Below, piece after piece: positions 16,681 through 26,278 of a stretch of 64,000 bases of DNA. A program made the translations under genes and the position numbers. Source of the DNA: Bacillota bacterium (GTDB lineage Bacteria > Bacillota > Clostridia > Acetivibrionales > DSM-1351); the NCBI GenBank assembly GCA_023392075.1, contig JAEVZU010000067.1, positions 34,541 to 98,540 on the forward strand, read 5' to 3'. Under the pieces are notes generated by a model that saw only the letters and a list, made by a program, of their open reading frames with translations, made no database searches and was not told the DNA's origin. Positions within the stretch are counted from its first letter, which is position 1; each line of letters opens with the position of its first letter.

Positions 16681-19011
16681 ATGAAATTTACAGACGGATT
16701 TTGGTTAAAGCGCAAGGGAGTCAGTATTTATTCGCCAGCTGAAGTAAGAGACTATACTATCAAAGAAAAGTCAGTAGTATTGTATGCTCCTGTGGTTAAA
16801 ATAATTAAACGGGGTCAAACCTTGCAGGGGCCGCTGCTTACGCTGGAGATAAGCTCACCCGGTTGTGACATCATCAGGGTAAAATCACAGCACTTCATTC
16901 ATAGGTTACCCATCTTCCCTGAATTTGAACTCAGGGAAGACAGTAGCTTTAAACCTGAGATTACTGATGAAGCCAATGTGATTATTTTTAAAAGTGGTAA
17001 AACCTCCGTAAGAATATGCAAGGCAGATTTTTCGCTGAACTACTACTACGAGGATAAACTGCTTACAAAAAGCGGAACCGGCCAGATGGGGTATATTACC
17101 ACTGAACACGAAGGGCCATATTTCCGTGAACAGCTTGATCTGGCTACAGGAGAATGTGTATATGGTCTTGGTGAGCGTTTTACTGCATTTGTAAAAAACG
17201 GACAGAGTATTGATATATGGAATGAGGACGGAGGAACTTCTTCCGAGCAGTCATATAAAAATATACCTTTTTATATAACCAATAGAGGTTACGGTGTATT
17301 TGTAAACCATCCTGAAAAAGTATCTTTTGAAGTAGCATCAGAGTCGGTTTCAAGAGTACAATTCAGTGTATCTAGTGAAAAGCTTGAGTACTTTTTCATC
17401 GGATTCATCGGAGGAAATGATTTAAAGGATGTTATTCATAATTACACTGCCCTGACAGGAAAGCCTTCTCTGCCACCCGCCTGGTCCTTTGGACTCTGGC
17501 TGACCACCTCTTTTACTACAAACTACGATGAAAACACGGTGTTATCCTTCGTTGATGGAATGTCTGAAAGGGATATTCCTCTGAGAGTATTCCATTTTGA
17601 TTGCTTCTGGATGAGAGAGTATGAATGGTGTAATTTTGATTGGGATAGAGAGGTATTTCCGGATCCTCGGGATATACTGAAAAGACTGAAAGAAAGGGGG
17701 CTGAAAATATGTGTATGGATAAATCCATATATTGCACAAAAATCCAAGCTTTTTAATGAAGCCGCCGATAATGGATATCTAATAAAGCTGAGGGACGGTG
17801 AGGTCTGGCAATGGGATTTGTGGCAGCCCGGTATGGGAATCGTAGACTTTACAAATCCCGATGCCTGCAGGTGGTATGCAGATAAACTGAATGAATTAAT
17901 AGATATGGGAGTAGACTGCTTCAAGACAGACTTCGGAGAAAGAATACCCGTAAATGTTACGTATAGTAATGGTGCTGATCCGCAAAAAATGCACAACTTC
18001 TATACCTACCTGTATAATAAGGTAGTATATGAAGTGCTTGCTAAAAGATTTGGTAAGGATGAAGCAGTATTGTTTGCGAGAAGCGCAACAGCGGGTTCGC
18101 AGAAGTTTCCTGTGCATTGGGGCGGTGATTGCGTATCAAGATATGAATCCATGGGGGAAAGTTTACGAGGCGGACTGTCACTTTGCATGTCCGGCTTCGG
18201 CTTCTGGAGTCATGATATAAGCGGATTTGAAAGTACAGCTTCACCGGACTTGTACAAAAGATGGTCTGCTTTCGGATTGCTGTCAACACATAGCAGACTT
18301 CACGGAAGCAGCTCCTATAGAGTACCCTGGCTATTTGATGAGGAATCTGTGGATGTGGTGAGATATTTCAGTAAATTAAAATGCAGCATCATGCCATACC
18401 TGTATAGTGTAGCATGCAAGACAGCCCTTACAGGAGTGCCCGCAATGCGACCAATGATACTGGAATTCAGCAAGGACAGGGCCTGCGACTATCTGGATAT
18501 GCAATATATGCTTGGAAATTCACTGTTGGTCGCTCCGGTTTTCAGAGCAGACGGAACGGTTGACTATTATCTACCTGAAGGAGTATGGACCAACTTTATT
18601 TCTAATGAGAGAGTACAGGGAGGAACCTGGAAATATGAGATTCACGGCTTTATGAGTATACCATTGATGGTCAGACCAAATTCTATTATCCCGGTGGGAA
18701 ACAATGATAATGTTCCTGATTATGATTATCTTGACGGGACAAGCCTCCACGTGTTCGAGCTATCAGATAGGGAAGCTGCCTCAGCTGTCATATATGATGT
18801 TGAAGGAACGGAAAGGGGCTTTGCCCAAGCAATTATGCTGGAAAGCAAGGTAAAAATAGATGTGACAGGTTTACAAAACTATTCTGTAATCATGAGAAAC
18901 GTACGAAGCGTCAAAGATGTTGAAGGAGCCGAGGCAGAAACCTGCTTACAGGGTACAAGGCTTGTTCCTTTTGATGGAATTAGCCAAATTACATTTTCGG
19001 TCAAGGTGTAA
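16681..19011 (+). CDS. GH31 alpha-xylosidase (YicI type)
   Basis: A 776-residue intracellular family 31 enzyme that removes alpha-1,6-linked xylose from the non-reducing end of xyloglucan oligosaccharides such as isoprimeverose. The start MKFTDGFWLKRKGVSIYSP is typical of YicI-like alpha-xylosidases. The nucleophile is Asp417 in KTDFGERIP and the acid/base is Asp483 in HWGGDC, one residue off the well-studied E. coli YicI numbering. The YicI-like GERIP sequence after the nucleophile supports xylosidase rather than glucosidase activity. There is no signal peptide. AAGGAG precedes the ATG. It is followed by the GH94 gene after 48 bp, so xylose removal and phosphorolysis of the remaining glucan are encoded side by side. 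Confidence 0.93.
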   Translation: MKFTDGFWLKRKGVSIYSPAEVRDYTIKEKSVVLYAPVVKIIKRGQTLQGPLLTLEISSPGCDIIRVKSQHFIHRLPIFPEFELREDSSFKPEITDEANVIIFKSGKTSVRICKADFSLNYYYEDKLLTKSGTGQMGYITTEHEGPYFREQLDLATGECVYGLGERFTAFVKNGQSIDIWNEDGGTSSEQSYKNIPFYITNRGYGVFVNHPEKVSFEVASESVSRVQFSVSSEKLEYFFIGFIGGNDLKDVIHNYTALTGKPSLPPAWSFGLWLTTSFTTNYDENTVLSFVDGMSERDIPLRVFHFDCFWMREYEWCNFDWDREVFPDPRDILKRLKERGLKICVWINPYIAQKSKLFNEAADNGYLIKLRDGEVWQWDLWQPGMGIVDFTNPDACRWYADKLNELIDMGVDCFKTDFGERIPVNVTYSNGADPQKMHNFYTYLYNKVVYEVLAKRFGKDEAVLFARSATAGSQKFPVHWGGDCVSRYESMGESLRGGLSLCMSGFGFWSHDISGFESTASPDLYKRWSAFGLLSTHSRLHGSSSYRVPWLFDEESVDVVRYFSKLKCSIMPYLYSVACKTALTGVPAMRPMILEFSKDRACDYLDMQYMLGNSLLVAPVFRADGTVDYYLPEGVWTNFISNERVQGGTWKYEIHGFMSIPLMVRPNSIIPVGNNDNVPDYDYLDGTSLHVFELSDREAASAVIYDVEGTERGFAQAIMLESKVKIDVTGLQNYSVIMRNVRSVKDVEGAEAETCLQGTRLVPFDGISQITFSVKV

Positions 19012-19059
19012 AACCTTTAAGCGCGCTTGGCGTGTAAGTGCGCACAGATGGGAGACTAT

Positions 19060-21471
19060 ATGATTAGTGTAACTAAAGATAATCAATACTATGAACTGAA
19101 AAGTCCAACAATCATTCCAAAAGCGTCAGGCTTTTTATGGAATGAAAAAATGATGATTCAGGTCAACTGCCGGGGATATGCAGTTTCTCAGTTTATGCAG
19201 CCAGAGCCTGCAAAATACTCACATGCACCTAACCTTGAAGCAAAAACTTTTATGCAGCCCGAACAGCCATATTATGCACATCATCCGGGCCGATTTGTAT
19301 ATATAAAGGATGAAGAAAGCAACAAACTTTTTTCTGCACCATACGAGCCTGTTAGAAATCTTCCTGATAAATATATTTTTTCTGTTGGTAAGAGTAAAAT
19401 CTTTTGGCAAGTTGAAAACGACGAAATTCAGGTAGAGATGAGTTTAAGTTTGTCGAAGGAAAATCCGTTGGAGCTGTGGGAGGTCAAAGTCAGAAACATT
19501 TCTAACCGCAAAAAAAAGCTCAGCATTTATCCATACTTTACTGTGGGTTATATGTCATGGATGAATCAAAGCGGAGAATATAACTCTGAATTTCAGAGTA
19601 TTATCTGCTCCTCTGTTACACCTTACCAAAAATATAAGGATTACTATACTGTAAAAGACTTTTGTGACAAAACTTTTTTGATGGCTGAGCAGGAGCCTGA
19701 TTCCTGGGAGGTAAGCCAGGAGGCATTTGAAGGGGAGGGCGGTATTTTCAATCCTTCAGCAATACGGCAGGATACGCTGGCGAAAGGGGACGCCCAATAT
19801 GAAATGCCTGTTTGCGTCTTGCAATATAGACTAAACATGGGTCCGGGGGATGAAAATCGGTTCAGATTGGTATTCGGAGCAGCAAAAACAGAAGAGGATA
19901 TTGCAGGATACCGCAGAACATTTTTCCTGAACAGGGATGAAAACGGTAAGGACGGTTTTGAACAGTCATTGTCAGAGTATGAAAAATATATCGCCGAAGG
20001 CATAGGCTGCTTGCAAATAGAAACACCTGATTCCCATCTTGACAATTTTGTTAACCATTGGCTGCCCAGACAAATGTACTACCATGGGATAACCAATCGT
20101 CTTTCTACAGATCCTCAGACCAGAAACTATCTTCAGGACAACATGGGAATGAGTTATATAAAGCCACAGACAGCCAGAAACGCATTTTTACTGGCACTGA
20201 GTCAGCAGCATGAAAACGGCTCTATGCCTGACGGCATAATTTTGTACAAAGGAGCTGAGTTAAAATATATAAACCAGATACCGCACACAGATCACTGTGT
20301 CTGGCTGCCGGTTTGTATCAGTACGTATCTTGACGAAACCAATGATTATACCATATTGGATGAGATGGTAGAATTCTCGGATAACAATGAAAAATTTACG
20401 GTTTTTGAGCATATTACCCGTGCTGTTAAATGGTTGTTACATGACAGAGACGAGAGAGGGCTTAACTATATAAATCAGGGTGACTGGTGCGATCCTATGA
20501 ACATGGTGGGCTTAAAAGGTAAAGGTGTTTCAGGATGGCTCACCATTGCTACGGCATATTCTTGTCTTGTTTGGTCAGGTATATGCCATAGTATCGGCAG
20601 AAAGGAAGAAGCCGGAATATTCAGGCTGGAGTCACAAAAAATAAACGGCAGCATTAATAAATATTTATGGGACGGTCATTGGTATGCCCGTGGTATAACG
20701 GACGACAATGTTGTATTTGGTGTAAGCAGGGATTCAGAAGGACGGATATATATCAATCCGCAGGGGTGGGCACTGCTTAGCGGTGCTGCCGATGAAGAGA
20801 AGAAAAGAAAGCTGATGGCTGCAGTAGCAGAAAACCTGGAATCACCTTATGGAGTAGAAAAGCTTGCACCAGCCTACAACTCCATGAGAGAAGATGTTGG
20901 TAGGCTGACACAAAAGTATCCGGGAACGGCAGAAAACGGAGCGGTTTATAACCATGCTTCAGTATTTTATATATATGCGCTTTATACTGCCGGTGAAAAG
21001 GAAGATGCTTTCAGACTGCTCCGTAAAATGATTCCGGGACCGGATTTGCAGGATATAATCCGGCGAGGGCAGTTGCCGGTGTATATACCGAATTACTACA
21101 GAGGTGCATACAGACAAATTCCGAGGACTGCGGGCCGTTCCAGCCACCTGTTCAATACGGGAACGACCTCATGGTTTTACAGATGCCTTATCGATGGTCT
21201 ATTTGGATTGAGAGGAGTACCCGAAGGGCTCGGTATAAAACCACAGTTGCCCGATGAATGGCAGACAGCTTCGGTTAAACGATATTTCAGAGGAGCAGTA
21301 GTCAGCGCAGAATTTGTAAGAGTGGAAGACATATGGACTGATGAGGTTTATGTAAATGGTTCGCTGGTTGAGGATGGAGTAATTAGAGATATTATACCGG
21401 GTTCGAAATACAACGTGCTTGTAAGAATTCCAGTAAAAAACAGGTTTGAGGAGGCTGGGGTACATGCTTAA
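19060..21471 (+). CDS. GH94 beta-glucoside phosphorylase (cellobionate phosphorylase-like)
   Basis: An 803-residue family 94 phosphorylase, which uses phosphate to cleave beta-glucosides to alpha-glucose 1-phosphate and a shorter acceptor. It has the N-terminal beta-sandwich, then the (alpha/alpha)6 barrel with probable general acid Asp475 in GDWCDPMNMVG. The C-terminal AGRSSHLFNTGTTSWFYRC carries the phosphate-binding His and Thr/Ser. The GDWCDPMNMVG context differs from the DWND pattern usual in cellobiose phosphorylase and recalls cellobionic-acid phosphorylases; this subtype is a tentative memory-based reading. The start is the ATG at 19060, following GGGAGA. No signal peptide is present. 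Its place after the alpha-xylosidase suggests it uses the de-xylosylated gluco-oligosaccharide or an oxidised cellobiose. Confidence 0.85.
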   Translation: MISVTKDNQYYELKSPTIIPKASGFLWNEKMMIQVNCRGYAVSQFMQPEPAKYSHAPNLEAKTFMQPEQPYYAHHPGRFVYIKDEESNKLFSAPYEPVRNLPDKYIFSVGKSKIFWQVENDEIQVEMSLSLSKENPLELWEVKVRNISNRKKKLSIYPYFTVGYMSWMNQSGEYNSEFQSIICSSVTPYQKYKDYYTVKDFCDKTFLMAEQEPDSWEVSQEAFEGEGGIFNPSAIRQDTLAKGDAQYEMPVCVLQYRLNMGPGDENRFRLVFGAAKTEEDIAGYRRTFFLNRDENGKDGFEQSLSEYEKYIAEGIGCLQIETPDSHLDNFVNHWLPRQMYYHGITNRLSTDPQTRNYLQDNMGMSYIKPQTARNAFLLALSQQHENGSMPDGIILYKGAELKYINQIPHTDHCVWLPVCISTYLDETNDYTILDEMVEFSDNNEKFTVFEHITRAVKWLLHDRDERGLNYINQGDWCDPMNMVGLKGKGVSGWLTIATAYSCLVWSGICHSIGRKEEAGIFRLESQKINGSINKYLWDGHWYARGITDDNVVFGVSRDSEGRIYINPQGWALLSGAADEEKKRKLMAAVAENLESPYGVEKLAPAYNSMREDVGRLTQKYPGTAENGAVYNHASVFYIYALYTAGEKEDAFRLLRKMIPGPDLQDIIRRGQLPVYIPNYYRGAYRQIPRTAGRSSHLFNTGTTSWFYRCLIDGLFGLRGVPEGLGIKPQLPDEWQTASVKRYFRGAVVSAEFVRVEDIWTDEVYVNGSLVEDGVIRDIIPGSKYNVLVRIPVKNRFEEAGVHA

Positions 21472-21489
21472 AAGTCAGAGGATGCGGTA

Positions 21490-21780
21490 GATAGCCATCC
21501 GGTAAGTGTTCATCCGGGCAGAGTTGCAGACAAAATAAAGTAAGCTGTGGTCGTTGCAGGAGGGAAGCCTGCTCAATGCACCGTTACCGATATATGTGAC
21601 GGAATTGCACAAGGCCATGACGGAATGAAATATTCGCTAATTTCAAAAGAGCTGATAGCTGCTGCCATGGAAGAATCAAGCCTGGAGATGCGGTTATCAT
21701 TGGGTATGAAGGACCAAAACGAAGCTCGCCGTATTAGCAATAAAAGGTGCATATATGGATTGGTATACCAAGTGAGAAAT
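21490..21780 (+). pseudogene. ilvD: Decayed ilvD (dihydroxy-acid dehydratase family) remnant
   Basis: The gap between the GH94 and kinase genes holds pieces of an IlvD/Edd-family dehydratase. One frame reads VADKIK, a stop codon (21541-21543), then AVVVAGGKPAQCTVTDIC followed by DGIAQGHDGMKYSLISKELIAA, which is the conserved N-terminal region. From 21675 another frame reads IKPGDAVIIGYEGPK, which is the conserved C-terminal region. In an intact protein these lie hundreds of residues apart, so a large internal deletion plus frameshift has occurred. A third frame (21743-21774) reads KGAYMDWYTK and may be the C-terminal end. No part is likely to be functional. It suggests that a former dehydratase gene was lost when, or before, this cluster took its present form. 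Confidence 0.75.
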
Positions 21781-21907
21781 ATATTGACAAATCTTGAATG
21801 CTGCAATTCTGATATAATATTAAAAATGCAGCCTGCTCTTCTTTATTTTTCGTTATTTGTAGAAGTAATAGTTGTGGATAGGCATAAATTGCAGGAGGAT
21901 TATTTAG

Positions 21908-23716
21908 ATGCGGGTTAAAAAAGAAATTTCAATAAAGAGAATTATATTTGATAATTATGCCGTATTGATTATTTCGCTCATCCTCCTCCTTTTTCTTTCA
22001 ACTTTTATTTTTTTTGTAAATGACCGTATTTCAAAAATTACCGAATTACAGACAAACCTTTGCGATTCTGCAAAAAACTCTATTGAATCTTCAATCGAGA
22101 AAATGTCTATTGTTTCTATGAATTCTCTATACTCTAAAACCATTAGAAAAACGTTGAGATCTGTCGATCCTTTAACCGCAAATATTAAAACGATGGATCC
22201 AATATACGAAGCTATTTCATATATAATCGGACCTTATGGTACAGTCACTCAGGTTAATATCCACTCTACAAATAACTACCAGGTAGGATGGGGAGTATAT
22301 GAATTGTTTGCACCTGAAAATTACAAAAAGGTTTATAATTACGACAAAATAAAGGTCAAAAATGGGTTTAAATATATAGATACTCCAAGGCAAAGAAAAG
22401 ATCTGGCCTATTACAATAAATATCTAAGTTCAAAAAAGTTTATATCATTAAATCGGATATTTAAAGATCCCTATTACCAAGAAGAAGGTATTGTTGAGGT
22501 TATCCAGGATTGTGATTCCTTTTTCGGACATCTGAACCTGATGAAAAAGGAAAATAAAGATATAGAATTCTATATTTATAATGAAGATAATGTCATAATC
22601 TATCCTTATAATGAGGTACAAATTGAAAATCAGTTTACAGACTTAATGACAACAGAACTTAAAAAGTCACCGGTGGCGGATAAGGTAAAACCGGTAAATG
22701 TCGGAAATAAATATTATGCATCGTTTGTGTCAATAGATGAAATCAATTGGAAAGTGGTTGTTAAGCAGAATAAGACTGACGCATTCCATTCATTAATAAC
22801 CTTTATCGTTATTTATTCATTAATAGGCTTCTCATTCCTTGGCTTAGCGGTACTTATGGTTTATGCAATAACCAGAAAGGTAACAACACCAATTTATAAA
22901 CTTAAAGAAACTATTAAAGCAATAGATCTAAATGACATTATAAATAACAGAACAGAAATAACTGAAATCGAAACAAAGACCAGTGAAATTGCAATGCTTT
23001 CAAGGGTATTTAAAGAAATGTATTTAAAGCTTGAAGTCTCTACAAAAGATTTGATGACAGCAAGAGAAGAAGAATTAAGAGCAAAATTCATAGCAATGCA
23101 ATCAATGATCAATCCGCATTTTATATTTAATAATTTAGCAAATATCAGTGTTATGGCTGAAGAAAATATGAATGATGAAATAGTAAAGCTAAGTAAAAAT
23201 CTTTGTGATTATTTAAGATATATATCAGCAGACAGTCTAACCACAGTTGATACGCTGACAGAGGTATACTATGCAGAAAAATATCTGGAATGTATGAAAG
23301 TAAGATACGGATCAAGGCTTGAATATTATTTTGATATACCAACAGAAATGGAGAAGATAAATATCTCAAAGCTGACTATTCAGCCTATAATAGAAAACTC
23401 TTTGAAATATGCATTTCAGGATTCACCACCATGGGTTTTGGAGATACTGGGAAATATTTATCCCCAGGGTTGGGAGCTTATAATACGTGACAATGGTATT
23501 GGAATTAAAGAGGAATATATTAAAGAAATAGAAGATAATCAAAAGAGAATTAAAGAAACAAAAAATATTTCATCAATGAAAATTGGAGGCATGGGACTTG
23601 CTAACGTGTATTTAAGACTGATACTTCTGCATGGAAATGATGCACAGTTGATTATAAGAAACAGAGCAGGCGGCGGAACAGAGGTTATAATACGTTCTTT
23701 CAATCTAGAAAATTGA
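21908..23716 (+). CDS. YesM-type sensor histidine kinase of second importer
   Basis: A 602-residue sensor kinase of the YesM class. Transmembrane segments at about 18-38 and 297-322 enclose an extracellular sensor domain. A HAMP linker follows, then phospho-acceptor His404 in INPHFIFNNL. The ATPase domain has N-box IIENSLKYAF, G1 box RDNGIGIKEEY and G2 box GGMGLANVYLRL. GCAGGAGG precedes the ATG at 21908. Its likely partner is the response regulator at 25366, although a GH43 gene lies between them. It presumably senses the sugar carried by the importer at 13463-16576. Confidence 0.92.
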   Translation: MRVKKEISIKRIIFDNYAVLIISLILLLFLSTFIFFVNDRISKITELQTNLCDSAKNSIESSIEKMSIVSMNSLYSKTIRKTLRSVDPLTANIKTMDPIYEAISYIIGPYGTVTQVNIHSTNNYQVGWGVYELFAPENYKKVYNYDKIKVKNGFKYIDTPRQRKDLAYYNKYLSSKKFISLNRIFKDPYYQEEGIVEVIQDCDSFFGHLNLMKKENKDIEFYIYNEDNVIIYPYNEVQIENQFTDLMTTELKKSPVADKVKPVNVGNKYYASFVSIDEINWKVVVKQNKTDAFHSLITFIVIYSLIGFSFLGLAVLMVYAITRKVTTPIYKLKETIKAIDLNDIINNRTEITEIETKTSEIAMLSRVFKEMYLKLEVSTKDLMTAREEELRAKFIAMQSMINPHFIFNNLANISVMAEENMNDEIVKLSKNLCDYLRYISADSLTTVDTLTEVYYAEKYLECMKVRYGSRLEYYFDIPTEMEKINISKLTIQPIIENSLKYAFQDSPPWVLEILGNIYPQGWELIIRDNGIGIKEEYIKEIEDNQKRIKETKNISSMKIGGMGLANVYLRLILLHGNDAQLIIRNRAGGGTEVIIRSFNLEN

Positions 23717-23753
23717 TTATTAATTATAACAATATTATCTGGAGGTTAATTAA

Positions 23754-25382
23754 ATGAAAATAGAAAATCCAATATTAAGAGGGTTTCATCCTGATCCATC
23801 CATTATCAGAGTCGGGGATGATTACTACATTGCAACTTCTACTTTTGAATGGTGGCCTGGGGTAAGATTGCATCATTCAAAGGACTTGAAAAGCTGGGAG
23901 CTTATGCCGTATCCCTTGAGCCGGAAATCTCAGCTGGATTTAACAGGGGTTGGGGATTCACAGGGGATATGGGCACCTTGCTTAACCCGGTTTAATGATA
24001 CATTTTATCTTGTATACACTGTAGTAACCTCATTTTATTGTAATATGCAGGATACGCATAATTATCTTGTAACAGCAAAAGATATCAGGGGACCCTGGTC
24101 AGAACCCATTGCTTTAAATAATTTCGGTTTTGATCCATCCCTATTTCATGATGATGACGGAAAAAAATACATTGTAAGTATGGTAACAGATCATAGAGTT
24201 CCTCAAAAATATAGCGGAAGACTGCTATTACAGGAATATGATGAGAAGCAGCAGAAAATGGTCGGGGAAATAAAAGATATATATACAGGTCAGCATGGAT
24301 ATCTGGAAGGACCTCATATTTTCAAAAGAAATCAGTATTATTATTTATTTACTGCCGATCATGGGACCGGTGAAAAACACGGACAATCTATTCTTCGTTC
24401 CCGGAATATCTGGGGACCTTATGAATGGAATGAAAAGAATTCCATATTAACATCCAGAAACAACCCTGAGCTTATGCTTCAAAAAGCAGGTCATGCCGAT
24501 TTGTTCCAGTCACGGAACGGGGATTGGTATATTGTTCATTTGTGCGGGAGACCTCTTAACAACATAAATCCCCTGGATAGTAAGAAATTGCCCGGAAAAC
24601 GCAGATATCCACTGGGAAGAGAAACCGCAATGCAAAAAGTAAAATGGACGCAAGACGATTGGCTTGAATTGGACAACAAAACAGGTTTGCCTGAAAAAGT
24701 CATTACTATTGACGGTAACAGGGAGCATTTGCTGGAAAAGTGCAAGGAATTTGACGATTTTGATGAAAGTAAATTGGGTCTGGAATATCAGAGTTTACGA
24801 AAAGCACTGGACAACTCCAACTTTTCACTTGCCGAGCGTCCCGGATTCCTGAGATTGTATGGAAGGGATGGTTTATCGTCAAGATATAATCAAAGCCTGG
24901 TTGCAAGAAGATGGACCGAGTTTCGGTTTGAGGCAGGTACAAAGATTGAATTTGAACCACAGAATTTCAAACAAATGGCCGGGCTTGTTTGCTTATATGA
25001 TGTAGAAAATTTCTATTATCTCCATGTTACATATGACGAAGATGCAGGCAAATGTATATCTATATTTACCAGCAAAAACAGAGTATGTGATATGCCCGGA
25101 GAAGTGGTGCCGGTTAAAAACAATGTTCCGGTTTATTTAAAGGCAGCCGTTTCATATGATGTACTGCAATTTTATTATTCGTATGATAATGAGCGGTATA
25201 TTAAAATAGGACCTGAACTCGACGCCAGCGCGCTCTCTGATGAAGCTTGTACTAATGGATGGTTTACAGGTGCAATGGTGGGGATATGCTGTCAGGATAT
25301 GTCGGGAAACGGAGCTTTTGCCGATTTTGACTGGTTTGCGTATAGTACAATGGAGAATTATAATTATGAGCAGGAATTATAA
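23754..25382 (+). CDS. GH43 beta-xylosidase
   Basis: A 542-residue cytoplasmic family 43 enzyme resembling XynB-type beta-xylosidases. NPILRGFHPDPSI carries the base Asp (about residue 14), NNFGFDPSLFHDDD the second Asp and YLEGPHIFKR the acid Glu. The C-terminal beta-sandwich (about 325-535), which closes the active site of these xylosidases, is present and ends in DFDWFAY. GGAGG precedes the ATG. The gene lies 37 bp after the kinase and overlaps the response regulator start by 17 bp, so it is translated within the signalling operon. It likely splits xylobiose-like units or removes terminal beta-xylose from imported oligosaccharides. Confidence 0.92.
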   Translation: MKIENPILRGFHPDPSIIRVGDDYYIATSTFEWWPGVRLHHSKDLKSWELMPYPLSRKSQLDLTGVGDSQGIWAPCLTRFNDTFYLVYTVVTSFYCNMQDTHNYLVTAKDIRGPWSEPIALNNFGFDPSLFHDDDGKKYIVSMVTDHRVPQKYSGRLLLQEYDEKQQKMVGEIKDIYTGQHGYLEGPHIFKRNQYYYLFTADHGTGEKHGQSILRSRNIWGPYEWNEKNSILTSRNNPELMLQKAGHADLFQSRNGDWYIVHLCGRPLNNINPLDSKKLPGKRRYPLGRETAMQKVKWTQDDWLELDNKTGLPEKVITIDGNREHLLEKCKEFDDFDESKLGLEYQSLRKALDNSNFSLAERPGFLRLYGRDGLSSRYNQSLVARRWTEFRFEAGTKIEFEPQNFKQMAGLVCLYDVENFYYLHVTYDEDAGKCISIFTSKNRVCDMPGEVVPVKNNVPVYLKAAVSYDVLQFYYSYDNERYIKIGPELDASALSDEACTNGWFTGAMVGICCQDMSGNGAFADFDWFAYSTMENYNYEQEL

Positions 25383-26142
25383 ATATATAGTTGTAGATGA
25401 TGAAGATTTGATCCGGAATAATCTTGTTAAGAAGTTAGAGAATCTGAGTTTGCCATTGGAGTATATTAATTGTGCGGATAATGGAAGAGCAGCTTTGGAA
25501 CTGGTAGAAAGGCATTATCCGGATATAATCTTTACAGATATTATGATGCCTATAATGGATGGCTTGGAGCTTTCGGAGGAAATATATTTTGCTTATCCTC
25601 AGACAAAAGTTGTGATTATAACAAGTTATAGTGATTTTTCCTTTGCGCAAAAGGCAATCAGATATGGAGTTTCGGATTACATTTTAAAGCCCGTAAGCTC
25701 AGATGATTTAAAAGCTGTTATATCTAAAATAATTACAAATATTGAAAAGGAGGAAGCAAATAAGCCGGGAGATATTCCTGAGAACTATAGAGAATCCAAT
25801 TATAGTAAAGAACAAACGATGGAATTTGTTGAAAGTTATATTAGAGAGAATTTCCGGCAGGAGATTACTTTGGGAAATGTTGCTGAGAAAATTGGATTTA
25901 CACCGGATTACTTAAGTAAGTTGTTTAAAAAATATAAACAGGAATCTCCTGTCAAATATATATCACGTCTAAGAATTGAAGAAGCCAAAAAATTATTATT
26001 TGAGAAGCCTCATTTTGAAGTAAAGAAAATTGGTGAAATGGTAGGTTACTTTGACCAATATTATTTCAGCAGAGCATTTAAGGCTCAGGTTGGAGTCTAT
26101 CCAACAGAGTACAGAAAGAAGTATTATACGGAAAATAAATAA
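25366..26142 (+). CDS. Response regulator (REC-AraC), short form
   Basis: A 258-residue response regulator. The receiver domain has Asp11/Asp12, phospho-acceptor Asp58 in IIFTDIMMPIMDG and Lys in YILKPV. The AraC-type DNA-binding domain follows directly at about 155-255 (VAEKIGFTPDYLSKLFKKY, then VGYFDQYYFSRAFKAQ). Unlike the 525-residue regulator at 6269 it lacks the long middle part. The ATG at 25366 has TGGAGA nine bases upstream and overlaps the end of the GH43 gene, implying coupled translation. It is the expected partner of the kinase at 21908. Confidence 0.92.
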   Translation: MSRNYKYIVVDDEDLIRNNLVKKLENLSLPLEYINCADNGRAALELVERHYPDIIFTDIMMPIMDGLELSEEIYFAYPQTKVVIITSYSDFSFAQKAIRYGVSDYILKPVSSDDLKAVISKIITNIEKEEANKPGDIPENYRESNYSKEQTMEFVESYIRENFRQEITLGNVAEKIGFTPDYLSKLFKKYKQESPVKYISRLRIEEAKKLLFEKPHFEVKKIGEMVGYFDQYYFSRAFKAQVGVYPTEYRKKYYTENK

Positions 26143-26243
26143 TTATGTTGTGACAGACTGTTACGAATGACCCTTGCAATCCGGAATTTACTTTTTCTTT
26201 TTACATTAACTTTTCATTTTACGAAAACGTTTATAAAAAACTA

Positions 26244-26274
26244 TTGCATTAAAGTGCACTCTAAGGTATACACT
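26244..26274 (+). promoter_or_regulatory. MerR-type promoter with long spacer
   Basis: TTGCAT (26244-26249) and TACACT (26269-26274) are 19 bp apart. The spacer holds the near-palindrome AAAGTGCACTCT followed by AAGG. A 19-bp spacer with a dyad centred on TGCA is the hallmark of promoters activated by MerR-family regulators, many of which control aldo/keto reductase and other oxidoreductase genes. No MerR gene is in the window. Confidence 0.6.
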
Positions 26275-26278
26275 TTAT

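Noticed and set aside
21782..21818. Promoter TTGACA ... TATAAT before the kinase gene
   Set aside because: The two boxes are 23 bp apart, too far for a normal sigma-A promoter.
21547..21918. Open frame of 123 codons as a real gene
   Set aside because: Its N-terminal part is an ilvD fragment and the rest shifts out of the family frame; it runs into the kinase start region and has no plausible start.
26219..26234. Catabolite-repression (cre-like) site TACGAAAACGTTTATA
   Set aside because: Two mismatches at conserved outer positions and its place upstream of a redox-type promoter make it unconvincing.
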